Below are positions 1 to 8,699 of a stretch of DNA of 64,000 nt, piece by piece. Numbering within the stretch: position 1 is the stretch's first letter; the number at the start of each line of letters is the position of its first letter. Position numbers and translations under genes: made by a program. Under the pieces are notes generated by a model. That model saw only the letters and a list, made by a program, of their open reading frames with translations, did no database searches and was not told the origin of the DNA. Where the stretch lies: NCBI GenBank assembly GCA_014218235.1, contig CM024766.1, positions 46,589,359 through 46,653,358 on the forward strand, in the 5' to 3' direction. The DNA comes from Colocasia esculenta. Lineage: Eukaryota; Streptophyta; Magnoliopsida; Alismatales; Araceae.

Positions 1-1104
1 CACCAGAAGCCAGGAGGATTGTTGCAGCCACTACCCATTCCACAATGGAAGTGGGATGATATAGTGATGGATTTTATTGTTGGTTTGCCCAGATCATCAG
101 GTCATAATGCAATTTGGGTATTTGTGGACATATTAACTAAGGTTTGTAGGTTGTTACCGGTCAGTATGACATGGTCAGTGGACAGATTCGCCAAGCTGTA
201 TGTAGAAAGAATTGTGCCTTTACATGGTATTCGAATCACCATTGTTTCAGATCGAGATCCTCATTTTACTTCAGGTTTTTAGAGGAGTTTGCAGAGAGTC
301 GTTGGTACAGAGTTAAGATACAGTTCAGCATATCATCCGCAAACAGATGGGCAGACAGAGAGGACAATCCAGACACTTGAAGACATGCTAAGAGCTTGCT
401 GTTTGGTGTGGGGAGGTATTTGGGAGCACCACTTGGGATTGGTTGAGTTTGCTTATAATAACAGTTATCATGCATGTATTGAGATGGCACCATATGAAGC
501 CTTATATGGTAGACCGTGTAGATCACCACTAAACTGGCATGAAGTAGGAGAAAGACAAGTTTTGGGTCCAGAGTTAGTTCGACAATGTGCAGAGACAGTA
601 AAATTTATTCAAGAAAAATTGAAAACAGCCCAGAGCCGTCAGAAAAGCTATGCAGACGTCAGACGTAGACCTTTGCAATTTGAAGTTGGTGACTATGTAT
701 TTCTAAAGGTTTCTCCTACTAAAGGCATGCTGAGGTTCAGTAAGAAAGGCAAGTTGAGCCCAAGGTATGTCGGGCCATTCCAGATAAAAGAAAGAATGGG
801 TGAAGCAGCTTACAAGTTAGATTTGCCAGCAGATTTCACTAATGCACATGATGTGTTTCATGTCTCAATGTTGAGAAAGTATATCAGAGATCCAACCCAA
901 GTTGTCAGTTATCAAAAAGATGATCTGAAGCCCGACATGACAATGCCAGAATATCTAGTGCAGATTACAGGCCACAGAACTCAGAAGCTCAGGAATAAAG
1001 ATATTGAATTAGTGAAAGTCAGATGGGAAAATAGACAAGGTGGAGAAGATACATGGGAATTAGCAGAAGAAATGATGAAAGCGTATCCATACTTGTTTGA
1101 GTAA
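1..1104 (+). pseudogene. Element A: 3' end of Ty3/gypsy pol (integrase core to chromodomain)
   Basis: The frame is open from base 1, so the start lies outside the window. It begins in the integrase zone just before the first catalytic Asp (MDFIVGLP), continues through the second (SDRDPHF) and the Glu region (HPQTDGQTERTIQTLEDML), then the GPF/chromo-linker (RYVGPFQIKERMG, DVFHVSMLRKYI), and ends with a chromodomain-like segment (LVKVRWENRQGGEDTWE to YPYLFE) and a TAA. Integrase inserts the cDNA; the chromodomain is thought to steer chromoviruses to heterochromatin. One in-frame TAG at 280-282 falls where relatives have Trp in FW-SLQ, which fits TGG to TAG. The rest is intact, suggesting a fairly young copy. 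The closest relative in the window is element F on the other strand. RT and RNase H are out of view. Confidence 0.93.
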
Positions 1105-1178
1105 GTTTTAATTCTTTTAGGTGATAGTGTTATATAGATTGAATTAAAAAGTTTTCGGTGTTCAATCATTGTTTTAAA

Positions 1179-1213
1179 TTTCGAGGACGAAATTTCCTTT
1201 TAGGTGATAGTAA
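1179..1213 (+). other. Element A: conserved pre-LTR segment with polypurine-tract role
   Basis: The stretch TTCGAGGACGAAATTTCC followed by TTTTAGGTGATAGTAA sits directly before the LTR. Near-identical segments sit before the LTR starts of element F (55905-55945, minus strand) and LARD (5323-5365, minus strand), which ties the three to one family. It lies where plus-strand priming would occur, although it is not a long purine run. Confidence 0.6.
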
Positions 1214-2974
1214 TGTGACGTTCCGGATGTTTGGATCGTCTTCCTGTGTGTATGGAGGCCAGTGTGTGGCCAATGACGTGAGTAGCAGGTGTTTTCCGCA
1301 GGTGGTGAGGCTCTATGGGCCGAAGATTTGGGCCCAAAGTGCTCACTGATTCACTGTCTGTGAATGCAACAGTGAAGGGCGTCCCGTTTTGAATGCGACA
1401 TCCCAGGGTGTCACGTTCATGAAATCGCTATTTTTGGTCTTCGTCTGCATGCGCGCCTCATGTTGCGCATAGGGTGAGCTTGCTGACGTCGACTTATTGA
1501 AGGTGACGGGCTAGTGCATCGCGTTAAGGTCGCGACATAGTGTGGCGTCACGTTCTTAACTGTGAAGTGATTTTATTGAACCCCGGCAGAACAGAGCTCA
1601 CATCAGCTCTGCTCGGCCAGGGGGTTATGCTGGAGGATTTCTGGGCGACTCGACTTGTTGGAGCTTGGTGTGACGTGTTCTCGCCGCGAGGACGCTGCGT
1701 GGAGCGGGGGAAATGTCGTGTGGGCTCCGTACTTCGCCTGCTTAGCGAAGGTAGAGAGATTTCCCGTGTTTGATCCGTGGTTTGCTTGTGTGTTGTGAAT
1801 GACGTGTTTCTAGCTCTCTAAACAGTAGATAGCATTTGTAGGAACACATTAAAGCATGCAAATGGAATGGAAACCATAGATTATAGAAGTTTTGGGGGTG
1901 ATCCAGATGATGGATTCCGGATTAGGGTTTGCGCCTGTGAAGGCGACAGACCTGGGCGTCGCGACAGTGTCACGACAGAACGATACGTCGCGATCTTGTT
2001 TTTAAAGGCGACATATCGAGTTGTCGCATTCTGAAGGCGACACTAAACCCCGTCGCGATCACAGCCGAGGCTTGTTCTATACATGGGTATGTTAGTGTGA
2101 TATTATCGGCTTATCATATGTGTATTGTGTGGTAATGGTAAGAGGTGCAATGGCACTCTCAACGCTCGAGGAGCGTGTGGTGTGTGTGGTTGGTGTGGTG
2201 TTCACGTGGTTTACGTGGAGGTTTCACGTGGCTTGTGCGTTGTGCATGTGGTTTCCGTGTACATGGCGTGTAGTTTGACGCCTACTATGGATACCTCTTT
2301 AGTTGGGAGCCCCAGGTTTTGTGTGAGCCAGACACGTGTGTGCTCGAGGCCTATCCCGGTACTGAGTATCGTCGAGGTTTTGTCGTCTTCCTGGACACCC
2401 TCACTCTTGTGTTGAGTAGTACGTCCGGCTGAGGGAAAGACGGCAGTGGGACAACGACTAGAGAGAGTTTGTTGTGTTGTCACTTGTAGCGAGCTCGTAG
2501 TTGGGGTAGACGAACACCAGTGGACGTACTGGGCCCCGGCTACTCCTGTTTTCCAGTGCCTCACTTTAGGGAGCTCGGGCCAGAGTCCCTAAAGGTGCCA
2601 GGCATGGGCCTGCAGGGTGTGTGACCCACAGGTTGTGGTGGTTTAGTTGGACTCCACAGTTCTTTGTACTGGTTTAGTGGAGCGACAGCTAGACCTTCCG
2701 TCCGTGGCTGCGAGACTGAGAGGTAGTCCTGTGTTGTTTGTCCGGGTCAGTAGCTGGTGTCACGAGCCAGTCCACGTGGCCCGAGTGAGGCGTTTTCCTA
2801 CTGTAGCTCGTACACTTGTTTCGGTTTTCCATTTATTTATCATTATTGGTTTCTGTTAAGCGGCAAGTGGTATTTACAGTTTTATATCATGCTATATAGT
2901 TCTATGAATTGTTAGTGTAATGTCCTGCTTTATTACCTGTGTTGGTTTGCTCGGTTTCTAGGGAGTTTCCCTAC

Positions 2975-3016
2975 TGAGCCAGTGACTCGAGAGGCTCATC
3001 ACCCCTACTCTTTCAG
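2975..3016 (+). promoter_or_regulatory. LTR stem-loop followed by CAG|GTGAGG
   Basis: TGAGCC (2975-2980) pairs with GGCTCA (2993-2998). An 18-base pyrimidine-rich run follows and ends in CAG|GTGAGG at 3014-3016. The same layout occurs in the other LTR families here. CAG|GTGAGG is a good match to a plant 5' splice site, and the pyrimidine run plus CAG also resembles a 3' splice site. Function is inferred. Confidence 0.45.
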
Positions 3017-3185
3017 GTGAGGGAGAGCAGGAGACCTCACACCCGTCGTCTAGTTCTGAGCTGCACCGTAGCGGAGGGTCTGCACCACCGGCAGTGTAAT
3101 TTACTTTTCTGTTGTACACTTCGGGGTATGCCCCAGGTTGTTATTGTAGTATGGTTACATTTGTGCTATGGCTATGTACATTTCT

Positions 3186-3191
3186 AATAAA
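3186..3191 (+). terminator. Possible poly(A) signal in element A LTR
   Basis: AATAAA lies about 170 bp from the LTR end, downstream of the TATA-like stretch and the stem-loop. That is a plausible place for the R/U5 boundary. There is no direct evidence of use. Confidence 0.35.
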
Positions 3192-3356
3192 TATTTGTGA
3201 GATTGGCAAATCTTATATATATTTGAGCTAGTTCCTTTATATTCCTACGGACGAGTAGTTTGATATCCTTTGCGAGGCTTCGGCCCGGTCGCGGGAGGCG
3301 GACTCGTGTTAGGTATATTATTGGGTTAACGGCTCTGAACAACGAGGGCCGTCACA

Positions 3357-5322
3357 GGAACTACCTCTTAGTCTCACAGTCACGGACGGAAGGTCCAACT
3401 GCCGCTCCACAACAACAAGCCAAGAACAGTGGAGACCAACTAACCACCACAACCTGTAGGTCACACACCCCGCAGGCCCAAGCCTGACACCTTTAGGGGC
3501 TCCATCTGAGAACCCTAAAGTGAGGCATTATAACAGGACTAGCTGAGGACTAGTACGTCTACTGGTGTCCGTCCCTCAACCATGAGCGCGCTACAAACGG
3601 CCGCACACTCACAAACACAAGCCGTTGTCTCCTGTCGTATTTCCCCTCAGCCGAACGTACAACAACTCTGGAGTGAGGGTGTCCAAGAAGACGACACAAA
3701 CCTCGACAGTACTCTCATACCGGGACAAGCCCTAAGCACCCGGTGCTAGGGTAACCAACTAGAGAGGTATTCCGGAATAGGCGCCAGACCACCAGACTCG
3801 GTAAGCACACAAACCACGATATACATACTTATATGACCTTTACGTACAACCCACGGTACACGAGTGTAAGGGATGGCTTATCATCGGTCACCCTGTGACC
3901 CTCAGGCCATCCAACACACAACCGTTCATTAACGGGTCATCACATGACCGCCAAGACCACACATTAGACTTATGCACATTAACCATTAAACACTTATCCT
4001 AATACATTAACATGCTTAACACAAATCATAAGCATACCATATCAATATCGGAACGTAACCTTGCCTATCATTGGTCACCCCGTGACCTCCATGGCAACAC
4101 ACACCACTTAACACATTAAACATTACAACAATTTTTAAAGAATAACCATAGACCCGGGCTAGGTCTACACAAGACCTTCACTACCCAACACCCAACATTC
4201 CCCTCGGAGACCAAACCGTGTCGAACTCAGGTGACGCCTCTCAAATCGCGTCGACCTGCCCGGACGCCATTCCAAACCTTGTTGCGATAGGGCCAAGCGC
4301 CGCGACCAGATCGCGTCGGCCCTTCTAGACGCTATTTGAAATGCTATCGCGACAGGCCTTAGTGACGCGACCAAGTCGCATCGGCCCGACACGACACCAC
4401 TAGACCCAAACCGGTCAAACAAATGGTCAACACATAGTCGCGTCTGACAACACAGACGCGTCTCTACATAAACGCATCGGGTCAACCAGACGTGACCCTA
4501 ACTTCGCCTTAACATGACGGACAAAACCCGAAACGCGTCGGCTCAACGTGACGCGTTCAACATGAACGCGTCGGCTGTGTTAGCCGCGTTTCAACAAAGG
4601 CTGTGGGATTTAGCTAACAGGCCGATCCCACCTCCTCCCATGGGAGAACTAACAAGAAACCAAGCATTCTTTTCATTTAAAGCTACAAGCGAGTAAAGCT
4701 CACAAGGGCAAACCACCCTCACATGCTCCAACCCTTAAATCTGATTCAAACATGCCATTAAACTGTAAACAGGGTAGGAAGTCTCCCTATTGGAAGAAGA
4801 CGCCGAAGAACGCCCCAAAGCCTCCTCACCGACGACACGTCCACGCTTCGAGCATCGTCCTTGCGTGGTTCCCGTGCCACACGAGCCATCCGAAGTCGAA
4901 ATCCACTGGAAATCACCGGAGAAGCCACAGCAGCTCCTCCCCTGTGCCGGACAGAGCCTCGTCTACTCTGTCTGGCCGAAATGATGCTTTTATCACACTT
5001 TTGCAAATCGCGTCCGAGATAGACGCCACGTTTAACTTTCTTAACACGCCCCCTCTGTCCGACGCCAACAGAAACCCATGCCACGTGGCACAGAGGCAGT
5101 TCCTGGAATCACGTCCGACATGTACGATGCATTCAGAATCGCGTCGCCTACCTCCTCTGCGATTCCAAACAGTGAACCAGCAGTGCAATTGGGCTGGCAT
5201 ATCCGGCCCACACTGCTTACTCTATGCTCAGAAAACCCAAACACAACCCATTGACCTTCTGTTGGTCAAGAGCATCACACATAGACTCGGTAAACCCGGA
5301 TCCGAACGACTGTACCGTTACA
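3357..5322 (-). mobile_element. LARD: 3' LTR, truncated at the left by element A
   Basis: Read on the minus strand it starts TGTAACGGTACAG at 5322, directly after a pre-LTR segment like those of A and F. It aligns along its length with 26208-28180, the other LTR of the same element. The last roughly 1.1 kb of the LTR is missing at 3356/3357 because element A inserted there. It contains CG-rich words such as ATCGCGTCGGCCC and a degraded TTCAGAA dyad near 5125-5145. ORFs of 100-190 codons here are not kept in the other LTR copy, so I do not call genes. Confidence 0.88.
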
Positions 5323-7905
5323 TTACTAACACCTAAAAAGAAATGTCATCCTCGACATTCAGGGAGGAACCACGGTAAAACAGACTAACACCTAAAAGAA
5401 ACAAAGCTATATACAAAACAAGTAGGATACACTTTCTTTGCTCTTGTCTTTCAAATCACTGCACACGGACTACTTTGATCTGCTCATTTTCATACCTTTC
5501 CTGCTTTACCTTTCTCTTCCATAACTGTTCTACTTTTCCCTTTTTCTTTATTTCTTTCCATACTTGCTCTGCCCAATTGGTACGATTCATTCTTTCTTTA
5601 CTTTCTGTTCGCAAACAATTCCACCTTGTTGTTGGCGCTTTATTTCCTTCGACACAGCCTACTTCCACACTTTCTTGGTTGTGCTTGCAACATCCTTTTC
5701 AAGGCCGCTTTACTTCCTCAAATCATTTACTAAACACTGCTCCACTGTAGTGCTTTACCATGTCATAACCTCTTTAAATTCTCAAAATTTTCGGTGCCAT
5801 TTCATTTCTGTTTATCACTGTCTGCTGTTATTCTGCCTCATCTGTATTTATATTCTCATCTGCCATTTAAAACCATCTTGTTTTCCTTGCTCTCTGCAGT
5901 GTCATATCTTCCTCTACACATAACTGCCAACTGTTCTCTGCTTTATCTTTCTTTCTTCTCTCTTTATACATTCAACTGCTAGCTTTTCACGGGAAACTCA
6001 CTGTCATTTCTGACTTTCCTGCCTTTTCATGCTGTTCTACTTCACATTGTTTAACTCATATTTCTTAAATTTCTCAATCTCTTGCCCATTTGTGCCAAAA
6101 TCTGCCAATCTCTGTCAAACAAGCAAACTTGTGGGTTATGAGCTCCCCACACTTCCGCTGCGCTACTCTGAATATGCTGACCACTTGGCACAATCTCTTG
6201 TAAATTTTGCTTTCGATACTGTTTTTATTTGCTTTCCACTTTCACTATTTCTCAAATCCCAGCTGGACTAAGTTCTTATTTCACATATTTTTCTATTTAT
6301 TCTGCTCAACCAACTGTCACTGGCCTGAAACACTGAAGTTTACTAATCTACTTTTCTTTTTATATCACATATATTTATGCTTCATCTTTAAATTCTGCAT
6401 TCTGGTTCATGACTACTGGCTCATCTTATTCACCGCGTACCTTTCTCATCTTTAAACCATCTTCTCTAACTGATTTTTCACACCGCCTCTTCATTATTTC
6501 CAAAATACTGTCCTCATCACTTTAACTCTGCAATTTCTTATCTCATATAATACTGCACTGACTATTCTGCACAAATTCCATATTTCTGTTGACTAACACT
6601 TTTGCACACAAGTGCCACATTTTATTAAATCTTTTTCCTTGCTCAACTGATCATATGCTCATCCATTTCAAATTATCTGCATCACATTTCTCTCTTTTGA
6701 TTCTATTCTGCTATACTGGGCCATATTCACTGTTCCTTAACTGATCTGCCCTTCTTCTTTTTACATTACCTCAGAAATATTTTCCAAAAATACCTCTACT
6801 CAATTTAAAATTCCATTTTATATACATTAACCTGCAAATCCTTTATGGTCATTTTCTCAATAATCTGTTTCCATTCTTTTCATTACTTGCTTTACTCTTT
6901 CTTTTTCTGGTCCATATTCTGCCAATTGCCAATAATACAACCGTGGTATATTCTTCTGGAACACTTTACTAACTGGCTAGCCTCAATACATCTTTCTCAC
7001 TGTAATTCTTATTACCATCTAATCTTCTTTTCATTCATGTTTTGCCACAGCCAAACTATGACATATCTCTTTCTTTGCTCAACCTCGACAGTTTCTTATA
7101 CACATTTCTATTATCACAATTTCTTGACACCATCACTATTCAGTACACTTTCTATTCCCGAACTCATGGATGCAACCAATGCTAATCACACACTGATGTG
7201 ATATGACTGCCACAATTCTTGCACCTCTGCTATCATTTTCTCATCTGGGTTGATCCACTTTATACATTTATCCCAATATTTTTTTCCTTACCACTCTAAT
7301 CACAATGTTCACCTAACTGCTCCTTGATATCAACTGGCATAAATCTCAACACAATGATCACCTCTGCTGAGGTTCTCAACCATTAATGCACACTGAATCA
7401 TCTCTATCACATATTGCTCTATTCCTCATTCTACATCTGTTTCCTCTGCTATTCCATCATATCTACCTTTATCTCTATCTCTACCCATTTCGGTTTCTCA
7501 CTAAAACATTCTTCCTGGATTTCATAGCTGAAATCACCAATCCCGCTGGTTTCATGGCTGTGGATTCCTTAAACAACTTAACTGACCTTTGACACACTGA
7601 ATTTCTAACTCTAATCTTACCATTCATCTTTGTCGTGTCTAACATCTGCTAGGTTTACACATAACCTTTTTCATAATCTTTCTCTTTCCAAAAACTGCAT
7701 TTCTTACCAATCATCTCTGTTCCTGCTACTACCAACAGTTGCCTAACCAACATATATACTTCACATAACAAAACATACGTGAAAACCATTTTAAATCACG
7801 TAAAACCACAGACTTACTACCAGCAGTGGACATAATCCATGTATTGGGACATTGTATCTTCAATGTCTTTTCATATTCAAACTGGACCATTGCTCTGATA
7901 CCAAT
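5323..7905 (-). mobile_element. LARD: non-coding internal domain of a non-autonomous LTR element
   Basis: This 2.6 kb interior lies between a PBS next to the right LTR (7891-7903) and a pre-LTR segment next to the left LTR. It has no gag, protease, RT, RNase H or integrase motif in any frame. The longest ORFs are about 120 codons, with the low-complexity Phe/Leu/Ser composition expected of T/C-rich DNA. The plus strand is strongly pyrimidine-rich, so the element's sense (minus) strand is A/G-rich. Because the pre-LTR segment, PBS and LTRs match the A/F family, the likely source of its enzymes is an A- or F-type autonomous element. It fits the description of a large retrotransposon derivative (LARD). 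Confidence 0.82.
7891..7903 (-). other. LARD: primer-binding site (initiator tRNA-Met)
   Basis: The minus strand reads TGGTATCAGAGCA two bases inside the LTR end at 7906. It is complementary to the 3' end of plant initiator tRNA-Met. Its place shows that the LTR to its right is the 5' LTR and that the element runs on the minus strand. Confidence 0.85.
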
Positions 7906-8220
7906 TGTAACGGCCCTGTATATTTATACTCAATAAGGATCCATATCCAGATCCGTCTCCTGCGAACGGACCGAAGTCTCACAAGGGATATTTCAAACAC
8001 ATGTCCATTATGAATATAAAAGACCACAATTACAGTATATAACACAGGAAAGTACAAGTGTATATAACTATAAACAACAATGTACAATAGTCCACAATTA
8101 CAATATTACATGTCCAAATTAAGAGTACAACTACCTTGGGCATACCCTGAGGGAGCACAAGCTCAAACGACTCAACTACTCTACTACTGGTGGTACAAGT
8201 CTGCACTACTCCTACGTAAA
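7906..8220 (-). mobile_element. LARD: 5' LTR, distal 315 bp (continues at 25442)
   Basis: On the minus strand this is the LTR's 3' end, finishing CAGGGCCGTTACA at 7906. It is cut at 8220 by solo LTR S1; GTAAA at 8216-8220 is repeated at 25437-25441. The remaining 2.74 kb resumes at 25442, for a total of about 3054 bp. Confidence 0.88.
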
Positions 8221-8594
8221 TGTAACGCCCCTCTTAGACCCAGTACAGTTATACCAACTCACATTGGATCTAATAGAGGTATTACAGTGGAATAAATCCA
8301 ACATTTGACGGTACAGGTTGAGATATACACAATGAAAATTCAATTCCAATAATAAGCAACGGAATATGGAACTAAATGATTGAAATCAACATTATACTCA
8401 AATGTAAAGTCTAGTGCATAAGAGAAATAACAATAGTCCCAAATTTATTACATTTCATAGTCCAAATGCATAAGGGAAAGTACATATAGTCCTCACATAC
8501 AAGAGTCACTCTAAAACCTCTCAACCAATCTAAGTCTCCACGTCCTCTCGCTCCGAGTCAGTGTGAACTAATTCCTGAGTGTCCTCTGGTTCTC

Positions 8595-8630
8595 CTGAAA
8601 TGTTAAGCAAGTATGAGTCTACAAGACTCA
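8595..8630 (-). promoter_or_regulatory. S1 LTR: perfect stem-loop and adjoining CAG|G
   Basis: TGAGTCTACAAGACTCA (8614-8630) is a palindrome with 7-bp arms and a 3-base loop. On the minus strand it is followed within 20 bases by TTTCAG|GAG (CAG at 8597-8595). The counterpart in S3 is at 58368-58404 and in D near 54385-54425. Confidence 0.5.
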
Positions 8631-8699
8631 GCAAATCACATGAAGGACAGCTCACGATATTATAAATATAATAGGTTTAAAACATGGTAACATATTATC

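Larger units (their letters stand above)
1214..3356 (+). mobile_element. Element A: 3' LTR (gypsy group I), 2143 bp
   Basis: It begins TGTGACGTTCC right after the pre-LTR segment and ends GGGCCGTCACA, giving TG...CA ends. It holds a CG-rich zone with repeated GTCGCGAC/GGCGACA words at about 1380-2060, a TATA-like AT stretch near 2880, a stem-loop plus CAG|GTGAGG at 2975-3016, and AATAAA at 3186-3191. At 3357 the sequence switches abruptly to a related LTR in the opposite orientation (LARD), so A inserted there. The target duplication should be GGAAC, but its left copy is outside the window. The short ORFs inside are not conserved between LTR copies. Confidence 0.88.

Noticed and set aside
2022..2042. 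TTCAGAA dyads as heat-shock elements
   Set aside because: Heat-shock elements need TTCNNGAA spacing; these have only one base between TTC and GAA.
4752..5336. 194-codon plus-strand ORF as a gene
   Set aside because: It lies antisense in the LARD LTR; the matching ORF in the other LTR (27609-27836) ends early and the frame is not conserved.
5475..7592. Several 60-120 codon Phe/Leu-rich ORFs as membrane proteins
   Set aside because: Hydrophobic stretches are expected from T/C-rich DNA; they overlap in several frames and have no start or codon pattern that stands out.
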